Below, in pieces: positions 9,794 to 17,893 of a stretch of DNA of 64,000 nucleotides. The first letter of the stretch is position 1; every line of letters begins with the position of its first letter. This stretch comes from Lentzea nigeriaca. GTDB lineage: Bacteria; Actinomycetota; Actinomycetes; Mycobacteriales; Pseudonocardiaceae. The position numbers were made by a program, and so were the translations under genes. A model generated the notes under the pieces. That model worked only from the letters and a program-made list of their open reading frames with translations. It had not been told where the DNA came from and ran no database searches. The DNA is taken from positions 186,001 to 250,000 of the forward strand of contig NZ_JAFBCX010000006.1 in NCBI RefSeq assembly GCF_016907955.1. The letters are read 5' to 3'.

Positions 9794-11412
9794 AGCAGTG
9801 CCTCCGCGATGGGACCGAGAGCAAGAGCGGGAACGAACGTCAGCGCGGCGACCAGGACGATCGCGCCGGTGAGCAGGCTCGCGAAGAGCGGCCCGGTGGT
9901 GGGCAGCGTGCCCGCCGTGACCGGCACCTTCTTCTGCGCCGCAAGGGATCCGGCCAGTGCCAGCACCGCGATGATCGGGACGAACCGGCCGAGCGCCATG
10001 CAGACGCCCAGTGAAGCCTGGAACCAGTCGTTGGTCACCGTGATGCCGGCGAACGCGGAGCCGTTGTTGTTCGAGGCCGACGCGTAGGCGTACAGGATCT
10101 CCGACAGACCGTGCGATCCCGGGTTGTTCAACGCGCCTTGAGTGCTCGGCAGAATCGCCGCGATCCCCGCGCCGATCAGCAGAACCGTTGGCATAGCCAG
10201 AATCGACACGGCCGCGGCCGTGACCTCCTTGCGGCCCAGCTTCTTGCCGAGGTACTCCGGCGTGCGGCCGACCATCAGGCCCGCCAGGAACATCGCGATG
10301 ATCGCCATCACCAGGATGCTGTACAGACCGGTGCCGACACCGCCCGGCGTCATCTCGCCGAACAACATGTTCAGCATCGCACCGCCACCACCGAGACCGG
10401 TGAAGCTGTCGTGCATCGAGTTCACCGCACCGGTCGACGTGCCGGTGGTCGAGTTCGCGAACAGCGCGCTGGCAGGGATGCCGAACCGGAGTTCCTTGCC
10501 TTCCAGCGGACGCAGGCCGCTCGCCTCCGCCGCCCAGATGATGCCGAGCATCGCGGTCCAGATCACGCCCATCACACTGAGCAGGACGTAACCCTGCTTC
10601 TTGTTGCCCACCAGCTGACCGAACGTACGGGTCAGCGACACCGGGATCACCAGCAGCAGGAAGATCTCGATCAGGTTGGTCCACTCGCTCGGGTTCTCGA
10701 ACGGGTGAGCCGAGTTGGCGTTGAGGACACCGCCACCGTTGGTGCCGAGCTCCTTGATGGCTTCCTGCGACGCGACCGGCGCGTTGGCGATCGTCTGGCC
10801 GTCAACGTCCACACCGGACTTGAGGCTCATCGTGACACCGAGCGCGATCAGCACGATCGCGAACACGAACGCGATCGGCAGCAGGATCCGGATCGTGCCG
10901 CGGGTGAGGTCGACCCAGAAGTTGCCCAGGCGATCCGTCTGGTGCCGGACGAACCCGCGCACCAACGCGACCGCGACGGCCAGTCCGACCGCGGCGGACA
11001 CGAAGTTCTGCACGGTCAGGCCGACCATCTGGACCGTGTGGCCCATGACGGTTTCCGGCACGTACGACTGCCAGTTCGTGTTCGTCACGAAGCTGACCGC
11101 GGTGTTGAACGCCATACCCGGCGGGATGGTGCCGCGGTCGAAGCTGAACGGCAGCCAGGACTGGATGCGTTGCAGCACATACAGGAGCACGACGCTGACG
11201 AACGAGAAGCCGAGCACACCGTAGGCGTAGGTGCTCCACTTCTGCTCGCTGTCGGGGTTGATCCGCCCGATGCGGTAGACCGCCAGCTCCAGCCTGGAGT
11301 GCTTGGCGTCGCTGAACACGCGCGCCATGTAGTCGCCGAGCGGCCGGTAGGCCGCCGCCAAGGCCACGACGAGGATGCCGACCTGGAGCAGGCCGGCCAC
11401 AGTGGGTGACAT
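9790..11412 (-). CDS. kdpA: KdpA, K+-translocating subunit
   Basis: Channel-like K+ translocating subunit of 540 residues in the inner membrane. It has ten or more hydrophobic helices and family selectivity-loop sequences such as [28 protein letters not shown] and [12 protein letters not shown], each with the expected glycine-rich K+-binding turn. The ATG at 11412 overlaps the kdpF stop as TGATG. It sits in the usual F-A-B-C order. Confidence 0.96.
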   Translation of the reverse strand: MSPTVAGLLQVGILVVALAAAYRPLGDYMARVFSDAKHSRLELAVYRIGRINPDSEQKWSTYAYGVLGFSFVSVVLLYVLQRIQSWLPFSFDRGTIPPGMAFNTAVSFVTNTNWQSYVPETVMGHTVQMVGLTVQNFVSAAVGLAVAVALVRGFVRHQTDRLGNFWVDLTRGTIRILLPIAFVFAIVLIALGVTMSLKSGVDVDGQTIANAPVASQEAIKELGTNGGGVLNANSAHPFENPSEWTNLIEIFLLLVIPVSLTRTFGQLVGNKKQGYVLLSVMGVIWTAMLGIIWAAEASGLRPLEGKELRFGIPASALFANSTTGTSTGAVNSMHDSFTGLGGGGAMLNMLFGEMTPGGVGTGLYSILVMAIIAMFLAGLMVGRTPEYLGKKLGRKEVTAAAVSILAMPTVLLIGAGIAAILPSTQGALNNPGSHGLSEILYAYASASNNNGSAFAGITVTNDWFQASLGVCMALGRFVPIIAVLALAGSLAAQKKVPVTAGTLPTTGPLFASLLTGAIVLVAALTFVPALALGPIAEALL

Positions 11413-11513
11413 CAGAACTTCTCCGGCCTGATGAGAGCGATGAACAGGTAGACGATCAACAGCAACGCGAGCACGCCGCCGACGGCGTTCGCGAGCAGAC
11501 CTGTGCCGCTCAC
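11412..11513 (-). CDS. kdpF: KdpF small membrane subunit
   Basis: A 33-residue single-span peptide, SGTGLLANAVGGVLALLLIV followed by YLFIALIRPEKF, typical of KdpF, which stabilises the KdpABC complex. The start is GTG at 11513, overlapping the stop of the preceding 27-residue peptide; its own stop overlaps the kdpA start. The RPEKF ending is characteristic of the family. Confidence 0.9.
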   Translation of the reverse strand: MSGTGLLANAVGGVLALLLIVYLFIALIRPEKF

Positions 11514-11593
11514 AACTTCTCCAGTCCACGCACGGTGAGACCAAGCACGACGAAACTCCCGATCAGCAGCAACGCGTAGGCCAGATCGGCCAT
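11510..11593 (-). CDS. 27-residue membrane peptide leading the kdp operon
   Basis: An ATG at 11593 with a strong Shine-Dalgarno (AAGGGAG) begins a 27-residue peptide, MADLAYALLLIGSFVVLGLT then VRGLEKL. It has one hydrophobic span and a basic tail. Its TGA overlaps the GTG of kdpF, so ribosomes can pass straight on into kdpF-kdpA. The good ribosome site, the overlap and the KdpF-like shape argue that it is translated. No name is known to me for it; it may be a second small subunit or a leader that couples translation. Confidence 0.7.
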   Translation of the reverse strand: MADLAYALLLIGSFVVLGLTVRGLEKL

Positions 11594-11683
11594 GACGCGC
11601 TCCCTTCCCGACAACGATGTGGCTTGACGGGCGCAAGCGTGCATGGCGAAAACCCGCACGTCAGGGGTGTCTGATGGCCTTTT

Positions 11684-11717
11684 GACACCCTGGACGGCTT
11701 CCTTTACGCGTTCTTGA
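11684..11717 (-). promoter_or_regulatory. candidate KdpE operator: three tandem repeats
   Basis: On the minus strand three contiguous imperfect units read TCAAGAACGCG, TAAAGGAAGCCG and TCCAGGGTGTC with 11-12 base spacing. That spacing is usual for OmpR-family regulators on one DNA face. They lie about 90-125 bases upstream of the first small ORF of the kdp run. Binding by KdpE is inferred from position and spacing. Confidence 0.55.
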
Positions 11718-11829
11718 TGCCGTGCGAGCTGGGTCTCACCCCAAGGTGGCATTCAACGGTCACCGGATGTGATCTGCGACGGCGTGCGCAGGCTCCTCGA
11801 ACGGAACAAAGCCGACCCTGACTGCGAGA

Positions 11830-12408
11830 TCAGCGCGACCCGAGGGCCGGGAGCAGGGTCGCCTCCAGCACACCGGCGGCTTCCTCGGCGGCGAGCCTGC
11901 CCGCGTTGACGTCCTCCGCCGCCGCGTGCAACAGGCTGTAGACGGTCGTGACCAGCCACGTCATCGGCAGGTCGCGCCGGAACACGCCCTCCTGCTGTCC
12001 ACGGACCAGCAGCGCTTCCACGTGGTCGACGACCTCGCGGTGGCGTTGCCTCAGCGCAGCGGCTCCGAGCTCGCGCTGGGCCAGGTCGAAGAGCTTGCGG
12101 TGCTGGTCCAGCTCGTGCCACGACGACCGCAACAGCCGTCGCAACGCCTCGGTGGCAGGGCCTTCACCCGGTGTCGCCTTCTCGATCACCGCACCGGCCG
12201 CGGCGATCGTGCGGTCCAGCACGGCTTCCAGCAGCACCTCGCGGGACGGGAAGTGGGCGTAGAGGGTGACCCGGCCGACGCCGGCGGCACGCGCGATCGC
12301 CGCCATGCTCGCCTGCGGATCCTCGGTGAAGGACACGAGGGCGGCGTCGAGGATGGCGGCGATGTTGCGTTCGGCGTCGGCGCGGCGCCGGGTCTCCGTG
12401 GTGGCCAC
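11830..12408 (-). CDS. TetR-family transcriptional regulator
   Basis: TetR-type repressor of about 192 residues. The N-terminal helix-turn-helix contains IARAAGVGRVTLYAHFPSRE; the rest is the all-helical ligand and dimer domain. GTG 12408 was chosen over a TTG at 12432 because the TTG lacks a ribosome site; the extra eight residues add nothing recognisable. It follows the MFS exporter gene with a 36-base gap, on the same strand. It probably represses that exporter through the palindromes at 13860-13877 and 13906-13923. Confidence 0.9.
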   Translation of the reverse strand: MATTETRRRADAERNIAAILDAALVSFTEDPQASMAAIARAAGVGRVTLYAHFPSREVLLEAVLDRTIAAAGAVIEKATPGEGPATEALRRLLRSSWHELDQHRKLFDLAQRELGAAALRQRHREVVDHVEALLVRGQQEGVFRRDLPMTWLVTTVYSLLHAAAEDVNAGRLAAEEAAGVLEATLLPALGSR

Positions 12409-12444
12409 GACCGAAAGCCTACGGTCAGCCAAGGATGATGCGAA

Positions 12445-13845
12445 TCAGTGCGCGAACACCGGTCCGTCCGTCGCGGGCGGGCGACCGGCGGGCACGAGCA
12501 GGGTCGCGCCGATCGCCACCACGGCCGCCACCACCGCGGTCGCCGTGAACGCGGCACCGAACCCGGTCACGCCGTCGCCCTGCAGGCTCTGCGCGGCGAT
12601 CGTGGACACGAAGGCGATACCGAGCGTGGCACCGAGCTCGTGGCCGGTGTTGACCAGTCCGGACGTGGTGCCCGCGTCGTGCGGGCCGGCGTGTGCCATC
12701 GCGGTGGTCGTGGCCGTGACGAACGCGGCACCGAGCCCCAGGCCGGAGATCAGGAAGCCTGGAAGCACCGCCAGCGCGGCATTTCCGGACTCGGGCACCT
12801 GGGCCAGCAGCAACGCACCGACGACGGCGAGACCGAACCCGGCCGCGACGGCGGGACGTCCACCGAACCGGCCGACCACGCGCACGCCCAGGTGCGTGCC
12901 GAGCCCGATCACGAGCGCCACCGGCAGGAAGATCAGCCCGGTCTGCAGCGCGTCGAGCCCCAGCACGTGCTGGAGGTACTGGGAGTTGAGGAAGAAGTCG
13001 CCCAGCAGCAACGCCGACGCCGCCAGCATCACCAGATTGCCCGCGACCACAGGCCGCCTGCCCAGCAACGGCGGCGGCACCAGCGGCCGGGCCGCCCTGC
13101 GCTCGACCAGGACGAACACCGCCAGCACCACCGCCGCACCGGCGAGGAACCACGGCGTGCTGCCACCGGTCCAGCCCGTGTCGCCGGCGCGCACCAATGC
13201 GTAGATCAGCGCTCCCACACCGAGAACCACGGTCAGCGCGCCCGGAACGTCCACACCGGACACGGACTGTCCACTTCGACCGGACGGCACCAGGCGCGGG
13301 AGCAGGACGGCGACGAGCACGCCGACCGGGACGTTGATGAAGAACACCCACTCCCAGCCGGGTCCCGCGGTGAACACACCGCCCAGCAGCACACCCACGG
13401 CCGCGCCGGCCCCCGCGATCGCCGCCCACACGCCGAGCGCGCGGTTCCGCTCAGGCCCGTGGAAGGCGGTGGTGAGGATCGACATCGCCGCCGGCGACAG
13501 GAACGCGGCACCGGCACCCTGCGCGGCCCGTGAGATCACCAGCGCCGTTGCGCTGCCCGCCAGCCCGGACGCCAGCGAGGCGGCCGTGAACACCATCAGC
13601 CCCGCCAGGAAGACCCGGCGTCTGCCGACGGTGTCGGCGAGCCTGCCGCCGAGCAGCATCAGGCCGCCGAAGCACAGCGTGTAGGCGGTGATCACCCAGG
13701 TCAGCGCCGCGCGGTCAAGGCTCAGATCGATCGCCATCCGCGGGAGCGCGACGTTCACGACCGTCACGTCCAGGATCACCATGAACTGCGCCAGGCTCAG
13801 CAGCACCAGCACCCACCAGTTCGTCCGCACGGCCACGCCGGTCAT
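12445..13845 (-). CDS. MFS drug exporter, DHA2 (EmrB/QacA) type
   Basis: Proton-coupled efflux pump of 466 residues with about fourteen hydrophobic segments. The DHA2 signatures are visible: WVITAYTLCFGGLMLLGGRL then ADTVGRRR, and motif C-like GPERNRALGVWAAIAGAGAA. ATG 13845 is preceded by AAGGAG at good spacing and is preferred over the in-frame GTG at 13851. The substrate cannot be read from sequence; a linked TetR gene suggests induction by a toxic small molecule. Confidence 0.92.
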   Translation of the reverse strand: MTGVAVRTNWWVLVLLSLAQFMVILDVTVVNVALPRMAIDLSLDRAALTWVITAYTLCFGGLMLLGGRLADTVGRRRVFLAGLMVFTAASLASGLAGSATALVISRAAQGAGAAFLSPAAMSILTTAFHGPERNRALGVWAAIAGAGAAVGVLLGGVFTAGPGWEWVFFINVPVGVLVAVLLPRLVPSGRSGQSVSGVDVPGALTVVLGVGALIYALVRAGDTGWTGGSTPWFLAGAAVVLAVFVLVERRAARPLVPPPLLGRRPVVAGNLVMLAASALLLGDFFLNSQYLQHVLGLDALQTGLIFLPVALVIGLGTHLGVRVVGRFGGRPAVAAGFGLAVVGALLLAQVPESGNAALAVLPGFLISGLGLGAAFVTATTTAMAHAGPHDAGTTSGLVNTGHELGATLGIAFVSTIAAQSLQGDGVTGFGAAFTATAVVAAVVAIGATLLVPAGRPPATDGPVFAH

Positions 13846-13855
13846 GCCCACTCCT

Positions 13856-13927
13856 TAACTCGAACACCACTGTTCGACTTAAGGTACGCCAGTCTCGGCA
13901 ATAAGTCGAACAGTGGTGTTCGAGTTA
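13856..13927. promoter_or_regulatory. perfect 26-bp inverted repeat with two TetR-type operators
   Basis: The arms at 13856-13881 and 13902-13927 are exact reverse complements separated by 20 bases. Each arm contains its own palindrome, TCGAACA-N4-TGTTCGA (13860-13877 and 13906-13923). The left palindrome starts 15 bases upstream of the exporter ATG. This is the layout expected for two TetR dimers controlling the MFS promoter; assignment to the linked TetR is inferred. Confidence 0.8.
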
Positions 13928-13947
13928 GCAGGGGTCAGGTGACGGCA

Positions 13948-14448
13948 TCAGTGGTGGTCGTGGTGGCCTTCGTGCGGGTGAGCCTCGTGCCCGCCGTGGT
14001 ACTGATGCACCACCGCGTGCCCCTTGCCCCGCGAGATCAGCCAACGGTTGACCGGCACGGTCGCGACGAACGCGACGACCAGGGAGAACGCGAGGCTCGC
14101 CCAGAAGAGCCAGTTGGTGAGCCCCGCCTCCATCGCACCGGGCACGACGAGCATGACGCCGTTGTCGACGATCTCCATCACGGTGATGGACAACGTGTCG
14201 GCCGCGAAGGCGACGCCGATCGCGGCCTTCAGCGCGACGCCCGACCTGAGGACCGGCCGGATGGTCAGCGAGTACCCGAAGAAGAACGCGAGCACGATGG
14301 AGAGCACGACCATGGCGAGGTTCGACCAGCCCAGCGCGGTACCGATGATCATTCCGAGGACCTCGCCGATCGCACAGCCCGTGAGGCAGTGCAGCGTGGC
14401 GGAGATGGCCAGTCGGGTCAGGCTCGCGGGTGCGGCGCCGTGGTTCAT
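13948..14448 (-). CDS. DUF4396 membrane protein with His-rich tail
   Basis: A 166-residue membrane protein with four hydrophobic segments of the DUF4396 type (GCAIGEVLGMIIGTALGWSN; DTLSITVMEIVDNGVML). It has a C-terminal histidine cluster, HQYHGGHEAHPHEGHHDHH, suited to metal binding. The ATG at 14448 has GGAGGAGG upstream. A perfect CsoR-like palindrome lies 29-43 bases before the start, so copper-induced expression is likely. Function of the family is unknown; a copper-handling role is inferred from the operator and the tail. Confidence 0.85.
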   Translation of the reverse strand: MNHGAAPASLTRLAISATLHCLTGCAIGEVLGMIIGTALGWSNLAMVVLSIVLAFFFGYSLTIRPVLRSGVALKAAIGVAFAADTLSITVMEIVDNGVMLVVPGAMEAGLTNWLFWASLAFSLVVAFVATVPVNRWLISRGKGHAVVHQYHGGHEAHPHEGHHDHH

Positions 14449-14476
14449 GATTCCTCCTCCAGTTCGCATCGAACCA

Positions 14477-14491
14477 TACCCCTAGGGGGTA
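14477..14491. promoter_or_regulatory. CsoR-like operator 1
   Basis: The 15-base palindrome TACCCC-TAG-GGGGTA lies upstream of the DUF4396 gene and across the last codons and stop of the M23 peptidase gene. It matches the sites at 20787 and 23788, the latter directly in front of csoR. Confidence 0.75.
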
Positions 14492-15216
14492 CCCGTATCA
14501 AGCCGTTCGACACTTCGTTCCATCCGCACCCCTTTACTCCGCAGCCACGCCAGCGGGTCGAGTTTGCGTCCTGCCTGGTCCCACAGCTCGAAGTGCAGGT
14601 GCGAGCCGGTCGAGATGCCGCGGTTGCCCATCTGCGCGATGACCTGGCCGGCCGTCACCTGCTGACCTTCCCGCACGGCGTAGCTGTTGATGTGACCGTA
14701 GATCGCGGTGGTCCCGTCGGTGTGCCGCACTCGAACCCAGAGCCCGAAACCGCCGGCAGGCCCGGCTTCGAGCACCACACCGTCCATCGTGGACACGACT
14801 GGCGTGCCGATCCGGTTGGCGATGTCGAGGCCGTAGTGCGTCGTTCCCCAGCGTGGACCGTAGTTGGACGTGATCGTGCCCACGGTGGGAGCGACCACCT
14901 TGGTCTTCCGCACCTGCTCGGCTTCGTACTCCGCCTTGCGCCGGGCCTGCGCTTCGACTTCTTTCCGGTCGGCCAGGAGCATGCTCTTCCTGAGCTGTTC
15001 CACCTCGTCGTGCGCCGGTGCACCGGTCAGCAACAGGGTCGGGGCGGTGTTGTCCCCACCCAGGCCGGACCGGGTGGCCGCCGGCTGCACACCGGCGTGC
15101 ACGTCCGGGACCTGCGTGCCGAACTGGAAAGCCGAGATCGTCGCCCCTGCGGCGACACCGGCGATGACGAGGTGGGCGGACAGCCGCGGGCGGGCGGCCG
15201 CGGCGTGCTTCGGCAC
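14482..15216 (-). CDS. secreted M23-type peptidoglycan endopeptidase
   Basis: LytM/M23 metallopeptidase domain protein of 244 residues. An N-terminal membrane or signal segment (HLVIAGVAAGATISAFQFG) leads to a charged coiled-coil stretch (residues 70-105) and the peptidase domain with the zinc motifs HYGLDIAN and GSHLHFELW. It probably cuts cross-links in the cell wall. The GTG start lies three bases after the stop of the NlpC/P60 gene, so the two hydrolases form an operon. Its stop lies inside a CsoR-like operator. Confidence 0.9.
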   Translation of the reverse strand: MPKHAAAARPRLSAHLVIAGVAAGATISAFQFGTQVPDVHAGVQPAATRSGLGGDNTAPTLLLTGAPAHDEVEQLRKSMLLADRKEVEAQARRKAEYEAEQVRKTKVVAPTVGTITSNYGPRWGTTHYGLDIANRIGTPVVSTMDGVVLEAGPAGGFGLWVRVRHTDGTTAIYGHINSYAVREGQQVTAGQVIAQMGNRGISTGSHLHFELWDQAGRKLDPLAWLRSKGVRMERSVERLDTGTP

Positions 15217-15219
15217 TGG

Positions 15220-16224
15220 TCAGCCGACGATCCGGCGTGCGCCGATGTAGTGCCCGTCGCCGCGGATCGGGCGGACGTCGACGAGCTGGCCCTCGGTCGG
15301 CGCGTCCACCATCTTGCCTTCGCCCACGTACATGGCCACGTGGTGGATCGCCGCGGGATTGCCGGTGCCGTCGTCGTAGAACACCAGGTCACCGGGCAGG
15401 AGTTCGTTCTGCCCCACCGGCCTGCCGACGCGGTACTGGTCGACCGCCACGCGCGGGATCGTGACACCGGCCGTCGAGTACGCCCACTTCGTGAGGCCGG
15501 AGCAGTCGAAGGCGTTCGGCCCGTTCCCACCCCACTGGTACTGGGAACCCCGCTTCGACAGCGCCGCCTGCAACGCCGTGTTGGCCGCGCCGGGCGGGCC
15601 GAGGTAGGTGCCGGTGTCCTTGACCTGCCCCATTCCCAGCGACGACTTCTGCGCCGAGGTGAGCTTGTTCACCGCCTTGCGCAGCTCGCCGACGCGCCCG
15701 TCGAGGTCGGATTTGCGCTGCTTGAGCTCGTCCGTGTGCTTGGCGGCCTCGTTCGTCGCCTGCTGTGCGCGCTGCCGTGCGTCGTCGGCCTTCGCCACCG
15801 CCGCGGCCAGCGTGCCGAGCGCCTCGGCGTTGTCCGCGGCCAGGAGCCGGAGTGCGGACATCCGGTTGAGGAAGTCCTGCTGGGAGTCGCTGACGAGCAT
15901 CGCGGACAGCTGACTGAACCGCGCACCCTGGAAGGTCGACTCGGTCAGCACGTCGACCCGGCCGCGCAGCTGCTCCTCGGCCTGCCGGGCCTGGTTCAGG
16001 TCACCGGACGCCCGGTCGAGCTCGCCCTGTTTCGCGGCCAGGTTCTCCTGTGCCTGCAGAACCTCGTCGTTGAGCTTCTCCGCCTGCCCGCTCAGCTCCT
16101 CGTACTGCTTGACGGGATCGGCCGCCGGCTGCGCCGCGGCGGGACCCAGGGTCGCGCCTGCCAGCGTCAGAGCCGTGGCAGCCGCCACCGCACCTCGAAA
16201 ACCGTGCCTGCTTCGCTGGGACAT
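15220..16224 (-). CDS. secreted NlpC/P60 endopeptidase, RipA-like
   Basis: Cell-wall D,L-endopeptidase of 334 residues. A signal peptide (residues 1-33, ending PAAAQPA) precedes a long coiled-coil region (residues 40-190, rich in A, E, Q and K). The catalytic NlpC/P60 domain has C241 in DCSGLTKWAY, a histidine in AIHHVAMYV and a third polar residue further on. The ATG at 16224 was chosen because it starts the signal peptide; the frame extends upstream without a sensible start. The coiled coil is the usual inhibitory or partner-binding part in RipA/RipC proteins. A TCTACTA palindrome lies 38 bases upstream. Confidence 0.92.
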   Translation of the reverse strand: MSQRSRHGFRGAVAAATALTLAGATLGPAAAQPAADPVKQYEELSGQAEKLNDEVLQAQENLAAKQGELDRASGDLNQARQAEEQLRGRVDVLTESTFQGARFSQLSAMLVSDSQQDFLNRMSALRLLAADNAEALGTLAAAVAKADDARQRAQQATNEAAKHTDELKQRKSDLDGRVGELRKAVNKLTSAQKSSLGMGQVKDTGTYLGPPGAANTALQAALSKRGSQYQWGGNGPNAFDCSGLTKWAYSTAGVTIPRVAVDQYRVGRPVGQNELLPGDLVFYDDGTGNPAAIHHVAMYVGEGKMVDAPTEGQLVDVRPIRGDGHYIGARRIVG

Positions 16225-16261
16225 CACGTCAGCGCAAGTTACGGGAACATAACCATGATTG

Positions 16262-16282
16262 TCTACTATCGGGATTAGTAGA
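16262..16282. promoter_or_regulatory. BlaI/CopY-type operator a
   Basis: The inverted repeat TCTACTA-N7-TAGTAGA has exact 7-base arms. It lies between the divergent NlpC/P60 gene (start 16224) and DUF6153 gene (start 16358). The same pattern precedes both BlaI-like genes and the multicopper oxidase. Confidence 0.65.
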
Positions 16283-16336
16283 GCGCGCAGAATTGAACCG
16301 ATCCGGGCCACCCACCCGTAGACCGCAGTGATGGGA

Positions 16337-16357
16337 TCTACTAGGTACGGTAGTGGA
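16337..16357. promoter_or_regulatory. BlaI/CopY-type operator b
   Basis: TCTACTA-N7-TAGTGGA, one mismatch from the exact repeat, ends directly before the ATG of the DUF6153 gene. A bound repressor here would cover the translation start region and probably the transcription start. Confidence 0.55.
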
Positions 16358-16732
16358 ATGACCGGGACGAGCCGCACAGTCGCGCAGTGGCTGCTGCTGT
16401 GCGTGCTGTTCCTGGGCGTCGTCGGCATGCATCACGTCGCCACCAGCGGCGACATGGCCTCGGGCCACGACATGGCGCCTGTGACCGCACAACACGAGCA
16501 AACACCGGAGGAGCCCACTCCCTCCTCGCCCGCGCACGACATGCTGCATCTGTGCGTCGCGGTGCTCTGCGCGATCGTGTCGCTGCTCCTGCTGGCCTGG
16601 TTGCTGGTGCGCTCGACGCCCGAGAACGCCGGTCACACCAGGGGATCGTCGGCGTGGCCACGCGCACCCGGCCACCCGCCGCCCCTCGGCGGCCGCGCGT
16701 TGCTCAGCTCCATCAACGTGCTGAGGTTGTGA
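16358..16732 (+). CDS. DUF6153-type small membrane protein
   Basis: A 124-residue protein with an N-terminal hydrophobic segment (VAQWLLLCVLFLGVVGMHHV), a Met/His-containing loop (HHVATSGDMASGHDM) and a second hydrophobic segment (LHLCVAVLCAIVSLLLLAWL). This layout fits the actinobacterial DUF6153 family often found by copper genes. ATG 16358 was chosen because upstream residues carry no conserved sequence and overlap the operator. The gene directly precedes the DUF305 lipoprotein, with which it is probably co-transcribed. Confidence 0.7.
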   Translation: MTGTSRTVAQWLLLCVLFLGVVGMHHVATSGDMASGHDMAPVTAQHEQTPEEPTPSSPAHDMLHLCVAVLCAIVSLLLLAWLLVRSTPENAGHTRGSSAWPRAPGHPPPLGGRALLSSINVLRL

Positions 16733-16788
16733 TCCACCGCGTTCCCCCTCGATCACAGTCCACAAAGCACAGAGAAGGAACACGGAGC

Positions 16789-17400
16789 ATGAAGAAGTCC
16801 TTGATCGGGATCGCCGCCGCCGGAGCCGCCGTCGTGGCGCTCGTCGCCGGATGCGGCAGCGGGAACGACATGAAGGGCATGGACCACAGCTCGTCCTCCA
16901 CCGCGCCCGCGGCGACGGGCAGCGGCAAGGCGGCGGGCAACAACGCCGACGACGTCACGTTCGCGCAGGGCATGGTGCCCCACCACCAGCAGGCACTGGA
17001 CATGGCGAAGCTCGTGCCGTCGCGCAGCACCAACGCGAAGGTGCTCGACCTCGCGAAGCGGGTCGAGGGCGCGCAGGACCCCGAGATCCAGAAGATGAAC
17101 GGGTGGCTGAAGGAGTGGGGCGCGTCCACCTCGATGCCCGGTATGGACCACGGCTCGATGCCCGGCATGTCCGGGATGATGAGCGCCGACGACATGAAGA
17201 TGCTCGAGCAGTCCAAGGGCGCCGCGTTCGACAAGATGTGGCTCGAAATGATGATCAAGCACCACGAGGGTGCGGTCGCGATGGCGAAGACCGAGCTGCA
17301 GAAGGGCAGCAACGCCGACGCCAAGAAGATGGCCCAGGACATCATCGACGCCCAGCAGAAGGAGATCACCGAGATGCAGGGCCTGCTGAAGGCGGCCTGA
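16789..17400 (+). CDS. DUF305 lipoprotein, probable copper-binding
   Basis: Exported lipoprotein of 203 residues with lipobox LVAGC (Cys about 22). Two DUF305 half-repeats are visible: FAQGMVPHHQQALDMAKLV and WLEMMIKHHEGAVAMAKTE. Each has the paired His and spaced Met residues expected to hold copper at the cell surface. Between them is a Met/His-rich linker containing MPGMDHGSMPGMS, identical over 13 residues to a stretch of the multicopper oxidase at 22203-23705. ATG 16789 has AGAAGGAA upstream. A strong terminator follows. Confidence 0.9.
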   Translation: MKKSLIGIAAAGAAVVALVAGCGSGNDMKGMDHSSSSTAPAATGSGKAAGNNADDVTFAQGMVPHHQQALDMAKLVPSRSTNAKVLDLAKRVEGAQDPEIQKMNGWLKEWGASTSMPGMDHGSMPGMSGMMSADDMKMLEQSKGAAFDKMWLEMMIKHHEGAVAMAKTELQKGSNADAKKMAQDIIDAQQKEITEMQGLLKAA

Positions 17401-17410
17401 CCCGGTGAGC

Positions 17411-17452
17411 GGCGGGTGGGGGACTCTGCGGGACCCGAGTCCCCCACCCGCC
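17411..17452. terminator. strong hairpin terminator after DUF305 gene
   Basis: Exact 16-base inverted repeat (17411-17426 and 17437-17452) with a 10-base loop, starting 11 bases after the DUF305 stop codon. It has no U tract, as is common in high-GC actinomycetes. Confidence 0.8.
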
Positions 17453-17459
17453 TCAGCGT

Positions 17460-17480
17460 TCTACTATGGATCTTGGTAAG
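17460..17480. promoter_or_regulatory. BlaI/CopY-type operator c (degenerate)
   Basis: TCTACTA-N7-TGGTAAG, with an exact left arm and a weakened right arm, lies about 50 bases upstream of the first BlaI-like gene. It is probably the autoregulatory site. Confidence 0.45.
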
Positions 17481-17530
17481 AGGTTCCGGAACGGTCATCG
17501 CGTACCCTGGGCCTGCGGAAAGGGTGGGCG

Positions 17531-17893
17531 ATGCGCGGACTGGGTGAACTGGAAGCAGCGGTGATGGACGTGCTGTGGCACGCCGGTGAGCCGCTGCGGG
17601 TGCGTCAGGTGCTCGAACGCCTGGACACCGGCAAGGACCTCGCCTACACCACCGTGATGACGGTGATGGACAACCTCCACCGCAAGAACTGGCTCACCCG
17701 CGAGCGCGACGGCAAGGCCTACCTGTACGCCGCGACGGTGACCCGCGCCGAGGCCGCTGCCAACGCGGTGCGCGAGGTGCTGAGCGCCTCCGGCGACCCG
17801 AGGGCCGCGCTCCTGCACTTCGCTCAGACGGCCTCCGAGGAGGAGTCCGACCTGCTGCGCAAAGCGTTGCGGAGGAAGGCCTCGAAGAAATGA
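17531..17893 (+). CDS. BlaI/MecI/CopY-family repressor 1
   Basis: A 120-residue winged-helix repressor. The N-terminal LGELEAAVMDVLWHAGEPLR and recognition-helix region AYTTVMTVMDNLHRKNWLTR are classic for the family. A short C-terminal dimerisation segment follows, with the usual protease-cleavage site region. The gene overlaps the M56 protease gene by four bases (ATGA), the standard blaI-blaR layout. The second copy at 20895 is closely similar in sequence. In this setting copper or envelope stress is a more likely signal than beta-lactam. Confidence 0.93.
   Translation: MRGLGELEAAVMDVLWHAGEPLRVRQVLERLDTGKDLAYTTVMTVMDNLHRKNWLTRERDGKAYLYAATVTRAEAAANAVREVLSASGDPRAALLHFAQTASEEESDLLRKALRRKASKK

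Noticed and set aside
7487..11409. Long plus-strand frames (866 and 432 codons) opposite kdpB and kdpA
   Set aside because: Compositionally biased shadows of kdp genes with strong motifs on the other strand.
16225..16357. c-di-AMP (ydaO-type) riboswitch upstream of the NlpC/P60 gene
   Set aside because: Such riboswitches often precede wall hydrolases in actinomycetes, but the leader is short and the expected conserved stems were not seen.
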